A DNA stretch of 13,058 nucleotides, taken from NCBI GenBank assembly GCA_028698695.1, contig JAQVWB010000028.1:1-13058 (forward strand). Direction: 5' to 3'. The stretch's first letter is position 1. Each line of letters begins with the position of its first letter. A program made the translations under genes and the position numbers. This document shows, piece by piece, positions 1 through 6,463 of this stretch. The stretch is from Syntrophomonadaceae bacterium. Lineage in GTDB: Bacteria; Bacillota; Syntrophomonadia; Syntrophomonadales; Syntrophomonadaceae. The notes beneath the pieces were generated by a model that saw nothing but the letters and a program-made list of their open reading frames with translations, was not told where the DNA came from and did no database searches.

Positions 1-174
1 ATTAATGATAATCACAAAGTCCCCCGTATCAATATGGGGGGTATAGGTCGGTTTATGTTTTCCCCTCAGGATGGAGGCCACTTCTGAAGAGAGTCGACCA
101 AGAGTCTGGCCGCTGGCATCAATTATATACCAGGCGCGGTCAACCTCTGTCGGTTTCGCCATATACGTTTTCAC
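1..174 (-). CDS. rplM: 50S ribosomal protein L13 (uL13), 5' part only
   Basis: This is the N-terminal 58 residues of large-subunit protein L13; the rest lies beyond the left edge. L13 is an early-assembly 23S rRNA-binding protein. The visible protein begins MKTYMAKP and contains the family landmarks WYIIDA, LGRL (about residues 25-28), RGKHKPTYTPH (38-48) and DTGDFVIIIN (49-58), which match the conserved L13 N-terminus throughout. The start is GTG at 174-172, chosen because AGGAGGG at 187-181 sits six bases upstream and because the N-terminus matches the family. A promoter and a structured leader lie just upstream, so it has its own transcription start even though truA runs towards it in the same direction. 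rpsI normally follows but is outside the window. Confidence 0.96.
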   Translation of the reverse strand, partial: MKTYMAKPTEVDRAWYIIDASGQTLGRLSSEVASILRGKHKPTYTPHIDTGDFVIIIN

Positions 175-258
175 GATGTTCCCTCCTGTACTTACGATAC
201 ATCTATCTCATCGGGACCTGCTAACGGGGCAGGAAGCAGGCCTGCCTTTAGAGACTAC
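175..258 (-). promoter_or_regulatory. Structured 5' leader of rplM (candidate L13-type autoregulatory leader)
   Basis: This is the untranslated stretch between the predicted rplM transcription start (about 258) and the GTG start codon. It holds repeated GC-rich complementary blocks. GGCAGG (246-241) can pair with CCTGCC (233-228) around a 7-nt loop. CCTGC (233-229) can instead pair with GCAGG (221-217), and CCTGCT (240-235) can pair with AGCAGG (222-217). These pairings exclude one another. Firmicutes are known to carry an L13 leader RNA before rplM that is thought to respond to L13. I did not verify a match to that consensus, so the assignment rests on position and on the visible hairpins. 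Confidence 0.55.
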
Positions 259-264
259 CCTAAT

Positions 265-294
265 ATTCTATCGAAAATGTATGTTGCTTGTCAA
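265..294 (-). promoter_or_regulatory. Sigma-A-type promoter for rplM
   Basis: On the minus strand, a perfect -35 TTGACA (294-289) is followed after 18 bp by TAGAAT (270-265), one mismatch from TATAAT. The predicted transcription start is near 258, giving a leader of about 84 nt before the GTG of rplM. It lies in the only sizeable spacer of the window, between the truA stop and rplM. No terminator separates it from truA, so rplM probably receives both read-through and its own initiation. Confidence 0.72.
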
Positions 295-317
295 TAAATT
301 CCCGTTTTAAAGTATGA

Positions 318-1058
318 TTATTCGCCGTAAAAAACTTTTTGCAGGTATAATCCCTGAGGAGGCGCGGTCGGACCGGCCATTATTCTTTCTCCGGAAATTA
401 ACATTTGCTGTACGGTACCGGGCGGGAAACTGTGCCGTCCGATTTCCAGCATGGTGCCTGCTATTATCCTTACCATATTGTATAAAAAGCCATTAGCTGA
501 TATTTCCAGAGTCAAAAAAGGTTGTTCCTGCTTCCAGAAACAATGAATAATTTCGCGTTCATATCCTTTGACCGAGCTGCCGCTGGCACAGAAAGCCTGG
601 AAATTATGCCGGCCAATAAAATATTTACATGCGGTTTGCATGGCTTCCAGGTCCAAGTCCTCATAGTTTAGCAAGGCATATTTACGGTAAAATGTGCTTC
701 CGGCTCGTTGACGATATATCTTGTAAATATAATTTTTGCTAATAGCATCAAACCGGGGATGAAAATCATGCCGGGTTGATGAACTGTTGATTATTCTAAT
801 ATCAGCCGGCAATACGCTGTTTAAGGCAAATTGCCATTTATCTGGCGGGATGCTGGAGTCGGTATCAAATGCAATTACCTGACCCAGAGCATGTACTCCG
901 CTATCGGTTCTCCCCGCTGATATGAGCCGTACCGGCTTTCCGGTCAGTTTTTGTATACTGCTTTCTATTTCCGCCTGAATGGTGTGGGCGTTAGGCTGGA
1001 TTTGAAAACCATGATAGTTGCTGCCGTCGTATTCAATTATCATTTTAATTCGATGCAT
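318..1058 (-). CDS. truA: tRNA pseudouridine(38-40) synthase TruA
   Basis: TruA isomerises uridines 38, 39 and 40 in the anticodon stem-loop of many tRNAs to pseudouridine. The protein is 246 residues, the usual length. The catalytic motif GRTDSGVHA is at residues 49-57, with D52 as the expected nucleophile; the N-terminal YDGSNYHGFQ segment (10-19) and the C-terminal FLYNMVRIIAGT segment are also typical. The start is ATG at 1058-1056, with AAGGAG overlapping the TAA stop of ecfT ten bases upstream, so the two genes are probably translationally coupled. The order ecfT-truA-rplM is standard in Firmicutes. No odd residues were noticed, and no terminator hairpin follows the stop codon. Confidence 0.97.
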   Translation of the reverse strand: MHRIKMIIEYDGSNYHGFQIQPNAHTIQAEIESSIQKLTGKPVRLISAGRTDSGVHALGQVIAFDTDSSIPPDKWQFALNSVLPADIRIINSSSTRHDFHPRFDAISKNYIYKIYRQRAGSTFYRKYALLNYEDLDLEAMQTACKYFIGRHNFQAFCASGSSVKGYEREIIHCFWKQEQPFLTLEISANGFLYNMVRIIAGTMLEIGRHSFPPGTVQQMLISGERIMAGPTAPPQGLYLQKVFYGE

Positions 1059-1068
1059 ATTATTCTCC

Positions 1069-1845
1069 TTAGAGGATTAGAACTACCGCAGCAGCCACCA
1101 CTGTAAATAGTCCATAATCACTTAACGCCAGTTTTTGCTGATAAAGATGGGTACGATGTCCTCCCGCCTCATAACCCCGGTCTTCCATAGCTTCGGCCAG
1201 GTAGGCGGCTCTTTGCATGGCTCCCCGTAGTAAAGGAACTATGATAGCTATTATTCTTTTAGTTCCTGACAACAGGTTTCCGCTGCGCAAATTAGCCCCC
1301 CGGGTAGTTTGAGCTCTTTGTATTCTGACGGTTTCTTCCCCCAGCAGAGGAATAAAGCTTAGGCTAAGAGTCATTATCATTAACAGTTCGTGTAACGGTA
1401 AACCTATTCGCCGCAGAGGGTGGAGCAGGGTTTCCAGACTGTTGGTTAATTGCACCGGCCGGGTAGTAGCCGTCAACCATCGGGCTAACAGAAGTATGCC
1501 CGTTATACGCATGAATAGTCCCATAGCACCCGCTATTCCCTGCTGCGTAATAATTAACGGGGAATGACCGATTAAATAATCTCCTGGAGTGAGAAATAAT
1601 TGAATGGCAGCCGTAATTAATATAATCAGCACAAAAGGCCGCAGATCCTGCCAGTAATGATATAATGGCACGCGGCTGGCTGCCACCAGAATCAGGATCA
1701 TGCTAACAATTATAATAAGTCCCCACGGGTAGGGCGCTTTAAAGCTGGCTAATCCCAGCAAAATGGTTACCAATAGTTTGGTTCGGGGGTCCAGGCGATG
1801 AATTGGTGAATCGAGCGGCAAGTATTGGCCCATGCGCAGACCCAT
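1069..1845 (-). CDS. ecfT: ECF transporter transmembrane component EcfT
   Basis: EcfT is the membrane scaffold of group II energy-coupling factor transporters. It joins the ATPases EcfA1/EcfA2 to exchangeable S-components for vitamins and metals. The protein is 258 residues with several hydrophobic segments (for example about 24-58, 71-87, 106-123 and the extreme C-terminus). The early HRLDPRTK motif is family-typical. The two short coupling-helix motifs expected to bind the ATPases are seen as TRG (181-183) and DRG (222-224). The frame is open 13 codons further up, but ATG at 1845 is preferred: an AGAGGA site lies five bases upstream and the start follows the ecfA2 TAG stop by one base. The longer version would overlap ecfA2 by 38 bp. 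It acts in the cytoplasmic membrane and forms an operon with ecfA1, ecfA2 and truA. Confidence 0.93.
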   Translation of the reverse strand: MGLRMGQYLPLDSPIHRLDPRTKLLVTILLGLASFKAPYPWGLIIIVSMILILVAASRVPLYHYWQDLRPFVLIILITAAIQLFLTPGDYLIGHSPLIITQQGIAGAMGLFMRITGILLLARWLTATTRPVQLTNSLETLLHPLRRIGLPLHELLMIMTLSLSFIPLLGEETVRIQRAQTTRGANLRSGNLLSGTKRIIAIIVPLLRGAMQRAAYLAEAMEDRGYEAGGHRTHLYQQKLALSDYGLFTVVAAAVVLIL

Positions 1846-1846
1846 T

Positions 1847-2701
1847 CTATTCCTCTCCCTTCTTATCCCGAATTCGGGTCGCAATTTTTCGGTAAATCTC
1901 GTCAGAATCGGCGGTAATTCCAGACCATTCCCCGCCTGCTTTGGCCAGATGCTGAATTAATTCCAGACTGACAGGTAACTCGATTTCGGCCTGTTGTAAT
2001 ATGTGCGCAATTGATAAGGCCGATTGAGATGAAAAGTCGGTTATTAATCGCCCCGATTTCAGTATTAAATAACGGTTAAATAATGGCAGCAATCTATCCG
2101 GTTTATGAGCTACTATCAGCATAGTTGTGCCACGTTGCTGGTTTATGTTATGTAAACATTCTATTACTGCCGTAGCAGCTTCATAATCCAAACCTGCCAG
2201 GGGTTCATCCAGTAATAAATAGCGCGGCTGCATAGCCAGAACTCCGGCTATGGCTACGCGTCGTTTTTCTCCACTACTAATATTATCCGTATATCGTTCT
2301 AAAAATTCCTCCGGTTTTAAACCAACACTTTGCATAGCCTGATAAACAGCCGTCTGTAATTTTTTCCCTGTCAAGCCCTGGTTTTTGGGTCCAAAGGCTA
2401 TCTCATCATATATGTTCAATTCAAATACTTGCTGTTCCGGAAACTGGAAGAGCATACCGATTTGCCCATCATAGCCACCCGGAAGCTTTATGGTTCTGCT
2501 ATCGAGTTTTACTGTGCCCCGGTCCGGTTTTACAAGTCCGGCCATAATTTGCAGCAAAGTAGTTTTGCCGGCGCCTTCCGGTCCCAATAGTGCTGCTATT
2601 TCCCCTTCATGAAGCGAAAAGCTTATATTGTTCAGTACCTGTTTTTTGAATACTCCCTCCGCTTGCCAGGAGAATGAAACCTGTTCTAAAGTAATGGGCA
2701 T
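1847..2701 (-). CDS. ecfA2: ECF transporter ATPase EcfA2
   Basis: EcfA2 is the second ABC ATPase of the energy-coupling factor module, 284 residues, pairing with EcfA1 under EcfT. Visible motifs are Walker A GPEGAGKT (40-47), the Q-loop FQFPEQQ (Q86), Walker B YLLLDEP (161-167, catalytic E166), D-loop AGLD (169-172) and switch H199. All catalytic elements on its own side therefore look intact. The exception is the signature, usually LSGGQ or LSGGE, which here reads ISSGE (141-145). In a head-to-tail dimer this signature faces the nucleotide bound by EcfA1, whose own motifs are degraded. The ATG at 2701 is inside the last codons of ecfA1 (16-bp overlap) with a GGTGGAG site five bases upstream, indicating translational coupling. 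Order within the operon distinguishes A2 from A1. Confidence 0.95.
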   Translation of the reverse strand: MPITLEQVSFSWQAEGVFKKQVLNNISFSLHEGEIAALLGPEGAGKTTLLQIMAGLVKPDRGTVKLDSRTIKLPGGYDGQIGMLFQFPEQQVFELNIYDEIAFGPKNQGLTGKKLQTAVYQAMQSVGLKPEEFLERYTDNISSGEKRRVAIAGVLAMQPRYLLLDEPLAGLDYEAATAVIECLHNINQQRGTTMLIVAHKPDRLLPLFNRYLILKSGRLITDFSSQSALSIAHILQQAEIELPVSLELIQHLAKAGGEWSGITADSDEIYRKIATRIRDKKGEE

Positions 2702-3510
2702 AATATCTCCACCAATGTATTCAGATCAGTAATGTCTGTAGGTATGGCTGTTCCTGCTGTCTGGTTTATGTTTTGAATAATCCTCGTTATTTGAAGCAGC
2801 TCCAGACCCATTTCCTCAATCAACTGTAGTTGCGATAATAGCTGCCGGGGAGTAGATAATAATTTTAATTCTCCCCGTTCAAGAATTGCTACCCGGTCTG
2901 CCCACCAGATGTCTTCCAGGTTTTGCGTTATCAACACCAATGTGGTAGCTTGCTTACGGTTTATTTCCAGCAGTAAGTTAATGATTTCGGTTCGTCCCTG
3001 CCGGGATAACATGTCCAGGGATTCATCTATAATCATTCCGGCAGGTTGCATGGCCAGCATGCCAGCAAGGGCAATACGCTGTTTTTGCCCTCCGGACAAA
3101 AGATAAGGAGGATATGCAGCATAATCCTCCATTGATACCAGGTTAAGAGCAGTATCAACTCTTTTTCTTATGTCACTGGGGGAAAGCCCCAAATTTTCAG
3201 GCCCAAATGCTATGTCTTCTTCCACTATATTGGATACAAAACCGTGGTCCGGCATGGCTCCCAGCAAAGATACCTGTTGGCGAATAATTCTGCGATTTTC
3301 TGCTTGTCGGGAATTAAGCCCGTTTACCGTCAGGTTACCTGCATCAGGTACCAGGCTGGCATTCATCAGCCTGGCCAGAGTGGATTTCCCGGAGCCGTTT
3401 TTGCCCAGAACGACCAGCTTTTCCCCCGCTTCTACAGTCAGGGTAATATTTTTTATTACCGGACTAATACTGTTTGTATAGGTGTAACTAACCTGGTCCA
3501 GCCTGATCAT
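2686..3510 (-). CDS. ecfA1: ECF transporter ATPase EcfA1, with degenerate Q-, D- and H-loops
   Basis: EcfA1 is the first ABC ATPase of the energy-coupling factor module, 274 residues. Walker A GKNGSGKS (36-43), signature LSGGQ (138-142) and Walker B MIIDES (159-164, E163) are intact. Three other catalytic elements depart from the family. The Q-loop, normally FQNPDNQ, reads GAMPDHG (84-90), so the glutamine is A85. The D-loop, normally MLDPxGR, reads MLSRQGR (167-173), so the aspartate is S169. The switch histidine after the last core strand (usually ITHD) is Q196 in ITQN. The frame is uninterrupted and the coupling region is conserved, so it looks functional rather than a pseudogene. The ATG at 3510 lies four bases past the rplQ stop with only a weak GTGGA site, suggesting reliance on coupling to rplQ translation. 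Confidence 0.93.
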   Translation of the reverse strand: MIRLDQVSYTYTNSISPVIKNITLTVEAGEKLVVLGKNGSGKSTLARLMNASLVPDAGNLTVNGLNSRQAENRRIIRQQVSLLGAMPDHGFVSNIVEEDIAFGPENLGLSPSDIRKRVDTALNLVSMEDYAAYPPYLLSGGQKQRIALAGMLAMQPAGMIIDESLDMLSRQGRTEIINLLLEINRKQATTLVLITQNLEDIWWADRVAILERGELKLLSTPRQLLSQLQLIEEMGLELLQITRIIQNINQTAGTAIPTDITDLNTLVEILCPLL

Positions 3511-3514
3511 GTTA

Positions 3515-3856
3515 CTAGTCCACTAATTCGATTATCACCATCGGGGCACCGTCACCCTTGCGGAATCCAGTTTTAATTATTCGTGTATATCCACCCGAAC
3601 GGTCACTGTAGCGATCTGCCAGTTTCGTAAATACTTTGTATACCACATCATCACTCATCAGGTATGCCTGAGCCTGACGTCTGGAATGCAGGTCTCCCCG
3701 TTTTCCCAGAGTAATCATTTGATCAGCCAGGCGTCTGATGTCTTTGGCTTTGGTTTCGGTAATAGTTATCTTCTCTGCATCCAACAGTGAGGTAACTGTA
3801 TTTCTAAGCATAGCTTTACGATGATCGCTTCTCAGTCCAAATCTGCGATAGCCCAC
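3515..3856 (-). CDS. rplQ: 50S ribosomal protein L17 (bL17)
   Basis: L17 is a bacterial large-subunit protein near the peptide exit tunnel. The 113-residue product begins (M)GYRRFGLRSDHRKAMLRN, the family N-terminus, and ends with GAPMVIIELVD. The frame is open 16 codons further up, overlapping the end of rpoA, but GTG at 3856 is chosen because it gives the standard L17 N-terminus and has two overlapping Shine-Dalgarno sites (AGGAGG 3874-3869 and GGAGG 3869-3865, the latter eight bases from the start). The rpoA stop codon overlaps the first of these sites. rplQ usually closes the alpha operon; here the ECF genes follow after four bases without a terminator. Confidence 0.97.
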   Translation of the reverse strand: MGYRRFGLRSDHRKAMLRNTVTSLLDAEKITITETKAKDIRRLADQMITLGKRGDLHSRRQAQAYLMSDDVVYKVFTKLADRYSDRSGGYTRIIKTGFRKGDGAPMVIIELVD

Positions 3857-3872
3857 TACCTTTTCCTCCCTC

Positions 3873-4823
3873 CTAGTCTTCCGGTTTCTTGAAACCCAGT
3901 TCAAGTTCTTTTAGCTTGCGTTCAATCTCTTCCAGAGATTTTTGTCCCAGGTTACGGATTTTACTCATTTCTTCCCGGGTTTTCTCAATAAGGTCACCAA
4001 CGGTATTAATGTTGGCTCGCTTCAACCCATTGGAAGCACGCACTGATAGTTCCAGTTCCTCGATGGACATCTCCAGAACTTTGTCTTTCTTTTCCTCTTC
4101 TTTTTCCACCAAAATTTCCACTTCAGCATAGGTGTCATCAATTTCAGTAAATAGCTTGAGGTATTCTATTAAGATTTGTGCTGATAAACTGACTGATTCC
4201 TCGGGACTTATACTGCCGTTGGTCCAAACTTCCAGAGTAAGGCTGTCATAGTCAGTTCTTTTACCCACCCGGGCATTATCAACTGTATAGTTGACTCTGG
4301 TCACCGGTGTATATATCGAGTCAATCGGGATTAAACCCACAATATCCTCGCTTTTGTTCGGTTGTTGATCAGCAGGTACATAACCACGTCCCCGTTCAAC
4401 CGTTAACTCCATGACCAGCTTGGCATCTTTATCCAGTTTGGCAATATGCATTTCCGGATTAAGTATTTCCACCTCAGCATCCTGTTCAATACAACTTGCG
4501 GTTACATCACCCGGACCAGTTTGTTCCAGATGAATTATTTTACGCTCGTTGCCATCGTAGCGTAAAACCATGCGTTTAATATTAAGAATGATTTCGGTGG
4601 TATCTTCCACTATGTTGGGAATGGAAGAAAACTCATGCAGCACTCCATCAATTTTAATGGAGCTGACTGCCGCACCTGGCAGTGAAGATAAGAGTACTCT
4701 GCGTAAAGAGTTACCCAGGGTGGTCCCATATCCTCTTTCCAGGGGTTCAATGACAAACTTGCCGTAGTTGGAATCCGAATCTTTTTCTACACATTCAATG
4801 CGCGGTTTTTCCATCTCTAGCAT
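3873..4823 (-). CDS. rpoA: DNA-directed RNA polymerase subunit alpha
   Basis: RpoA dimerises to seed assembly of RNA polymerase and contacts promoter UP elements and activators through its C-terminal domain. At 316 residues it has the usual length. The N-terminal assembly domain spans about 1-232, with GYGTTLGNSLRRVLLSS near 31-47. A charged linker with a run of E and K (about 238-250) leads to the helix-hairpin-helix C-terminal domain (about 255-310). In that domain the DNA-contact positions are R262, N265, G266, K268, G293, K295, S296 and E299. G266 replaces the cysteine found in E. coli (C269) and in B. subtilis. The ATG at 4823 has AAGGAGG ten bases upstream (4840-4834); a second in-frame ATG three codons later is too far from that site. 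Confidence 0.98.
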   Translation of the reverse strand: MLEMEKPRIECVEKDSDSNYGKFVIEPLERGYGTTLGNSLRRVLLSSLPGAAVSSIKIDGVLHEFSSIPNIVEDTTEIILNIKRMVLRYDGNERKIIHLEQTGPGDVTASCIEQDAEVEILNPEMHIAKLDKDAKLVMELTVERGRGYVPADQQPNKSEDIVGLIPIDSIYTPVTRVNYTVDNARVGKRTDYDSLTLEVWTNGSISPEESVSLSAQILIEYLKLFTEIDDTYAEVEILVEKEEEKKDKVLEMSIEELELSVRASNGLKRANINTVGDLIEKTREEMSKIRNLGQKSLEEIERKLKELELGFKKPED

Positions 4824-4860
4824 GCAATTATCTCCTCCTTTGTGTTAGAGGTGTGTATAT

Positions 4861-5490
4861 TTATCTGGAGTACAGTTCAACGATAAGCTGCTCGTTTACA
4901 GCTGTATCTATCTGCTCGCGTACCGGATATGCCAGCACACTGCCAGTCAGGTTCTCTACATCTACTGTTAACCATTCCGGAGGAGTCTTGTATGCTGCTT
5001 GATCTTTAAGTTCTTGAAATTTGGGCGAATCCTTGATAGTATCCCGTACCTGAATTACATCCCCCACCCTGACCAGCATGGAAGGGATGTTGGCTTTTTT
5101 CCCATTCATTGTGAAATGGCCATGGTTAACCAATTGTCTGGCTTCTTTTCTGGAACTGGCAAAACCTAAACGGTATACCACATTATCCAGACGCCGTTCC
5201 AAAAGTATCAGCAAATTGGACCCGGTGATTCCCTGCTGACGATCTGCTTTTTTAAAATAGTTACGGAATTGTTTTTCCAACAGTCCATATATGCGTTTGG
5301 TCTTTTGCTTTTCTCTCAGCTGTAATCCATATTCACTGGTTTTGGGTCTGCGACCCTGACCATGCGCTCCCGGTGGGTAAGCGCGTCTCTCTACTGAGCA
5401 CTTTTCTGAGTAGCAACGGTCCCCTTTGAGAAAGAGTTTTTCTCCTTCCCGGCGACATTGCCGGCAAACCGAATCAGTATATCTTCCCAC
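4861..5490 (-). CDS. rpsD: 30S ribosomal protein S4 (uS4), zinc-knuckle form
   Basis: S4 is a primary 16S rRNA binder that starts assembly of the 30S body and helps decoding fidelity. The 209-residue protein has an N-terminal zinc-knuckle with C9, C12, C26 and C31 (CxxC-x13-C-x4-C), followed by the conserved AYPPGAHGQ stretch. The S4 RNA-binding fold starts near residue 97 (RRLDNVVYRLGF) and contains RQLVNHGHF. The start is GTG at 5490. The strong AAGGAGG (5509-5503) overlaps the rpsK stop and lies a rather long 12 bases away, but no other in-frame start is available because a TAA lies just upstream. In this organism type rpsD sits in the alpha operon between rpsK and rpoA; in B. subtilis it is elsewhere. 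Confidence 0.98.
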   Translation of the reverse strand: MGRYTDSVCRQCRREGEKLFLKGDRCYSEKCSVERRAYPPGAHGQGRRPKTSEYGLQLREKQKTKRIYGLLEKQFRNYFKKADRQQGITGSNLLILLERRLDNVVYRLGFASSRKEARQLVNHGHFTMNGKKANIPSMLVRVGDVIQVRDTIKDSPKFQELKDQAAYKTPPEWLTVDVENLTGSVLAYPVREQIDTAVNEQLIVELYSR

Positions 5491-5507
5491 TTTATACCAC
5501 TACCTCC

Positions 5508-5903
5508 TTAAACCCTTCTTCTTTTCGGTGGTCTGCAACCGTTATGCGGAATAGGGGTAACATCTTTGATTACACTGACTTCCAATCCGGCGGCCTGTAG
5601 AGAACGGATAGCCGCTTCACGACCGGCTCCAGGTCCCTTTACATAGCATTCCACTTCTTTTAAGCCATGCTCCATGGCTGCCCGGGCAGCAGTTTCAGCC
5701 GCTTGCTGAGCAGCATACGGAGTGCTCTTACGAGAGCCTTTGAACCCGGATGTTCCAGCACTTGCCCAGGCGATAGCATTTCCATGTCGATCGGTTATGG
5801 AAATAATTGTATTGTTAAATGTCGACTTGATATGAGCTATTCCATGTTCAATATTTTTCTTTTCGCGTCTTTTTACTCTGGTCGTCGCTGTCTTTTTTGC
5901 CAC
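5508..5903 (-). CDS. rpsK: 30S ribosomal protein S11 (uS11)
   Basis: S11 lies on the platform of the 30S subunit and helps shape the mRNA exit side. The 131-residue product has the family landmarks IAHIKSTFNNTI (about 22-33), WASAG and GFKGSRKSTPYAAQ, and the invariant C-terminus IPHNGCRPPKRRRV. The basic N-terminal tail (KKTATTRVKRREKK) is typical of Gram-positive S11. The start is GTG at 5903, with AAGGAGG (5919-5913) nine bases upstream. It lies between rpsM and rpsD in the usual alpha-operon order. Confidence 0.98.
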   Translation of the reverse strand: MAKKTATTRVKRREKKNIEHGIAHIKSTFNNTIISITDRHGNAIAWASAGTSGFKGSRKSTPYAAQQAAETAARAAMEHGLKEVECYVKGPGAGREAAIRSLQAAGLEVSVIKDVTPIPHNGCRPPKRRRV

Positions 5904-5926
5904 CTAATTAAACCTCCTTATACCGG

Positions 5927-6295
5927 CTATTTCTTTTTGCCGCCCGCAGTACGCTTCGGTCCTTTGCGAGTGCGCGCATTGGTTTTGGTTTTTTGTCCGC
6001 GAACCGGCAAGCCACGACGATGGCGCAGACCTCTGTAACAACCTAAATCCATTAGTCTTTTTATATCCATACTGACCTGTCTGCGCAGATCACCTTCAAC
6101 CTGGAAGCTTTTTTCAATAATATCCCTGAGTCTTGCTACTTCTTCCTCGGTAAGATCTTTGACCCTGGTGTCAGGATTTATACCTGCCTGTTCCAGGATT
6201 TTCCGTGAAGAAGGTCTCCCTATGCCAAATATATAAGTAAGGGATATTTCAACTCGTTTTTCCCGGGGTAAGTCAACTCCTGCAATTCTCGCCAA
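5927..6295 (-). CDS. rpsM: 30S ribosomal protein S13 (uS13), TTG start
   Basis: S13 sits in the head of the 30S subunit, touches the P-site tRNA and forms bridges to the 50S subunit. The 122-residue product begins (M)ARIAGVDLPREKRVEISLTY, has the helix-two-turn-helix IFGIGRPSS region at about 23-31, and ends in the basic tail GQKTKTNARTRKGPKRTAGG. The initiator is TTG at 6295-6293. GGGAGGTGAA (6310-6301) lies immediately upstream, with GGAGG nine bases from the start, and the N-terminus fits the family exactly, so the rare start codon is well supported. It begins the rpsM-rpsK-rpsD-rpoA-rplQ block. Confidence 0.97.
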   Translation of the reverse strand: MARIAGVDLPREKRVEISLTYIFGIGRPSSRKILEQAGINPDTRVKDLTEEEVARLRDIIEKSFQVEGDLRRQVSMDIKRLMDLGCYRGLRHRRGLPVRGQKTKTNARTRKGPKRTAGGKKK

Positions 6296-6316
6296 ACTCG
6301 TTCACCTCCCGTTTTA

Positions 6317-6430
6317 TTAACCCTGCACCTGTTTGTGCTTGGGATTTTCACATATTACCATTACTTTTCCGTTACGTTTGATAACTTTACACTTTTCACA
6401 CATTGGTTTTACCGATGGTTTTACCTTCAA
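6317..6430 (-). CDS. rpmJ: 50S ribosomal protein L36 (bL36), zinc-binding form
   Basis: L36 is the smallest ribosomal protein, packed against 23S rRNA near the base of the L7/L12 stalk. This gene encodes 37 residues and starts with TTG at 6430-6428, so it is easily missed. The product begins (M)KVKPSVKPMCEKC and ends NPKHKQVQG. The zinc ligands C11, C14, C27 and H32 are all present, marking the zinc-containing form rather than the zinc-free paralogue. AAGGAGG (6445-6439) lies eight bases before the TTG. Position between infA and rpsM is the usual one. Confidence 0.97.
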   Translation of the reverse strand: MKVKPSVKPMCEKCKVIKRNGKVMVICENPKHKQVQG

Positions 6431-6463
6431 AATACTTACCTCCTTAAATGCCTTGAGGACTCC

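Noticed and set aside
1846..1884. A 13-codon extension of EcfT into ecfA2
   Set aside because: It overlaps ecfA2 by 38 bp, and ATG 1845 has a good ribosome-binding site and tight spacing to the ecfA2 stop.
2686..3510. ecfA1 as a pseudogene because of its altered loops
   Set aside because: The frame is intact at normal length, Walker A, Walker B and signature are conserved, and the matching change in EcfA2 suggests a maintained asymmetric pair.
3857..3904. A 16-codon extension of L17 into rpoA
   Set aside because: It overlaps the rpoA end and is read through two Shine-Dalgarno sites; GTG 3856 gives the usual L17 N-terminus.
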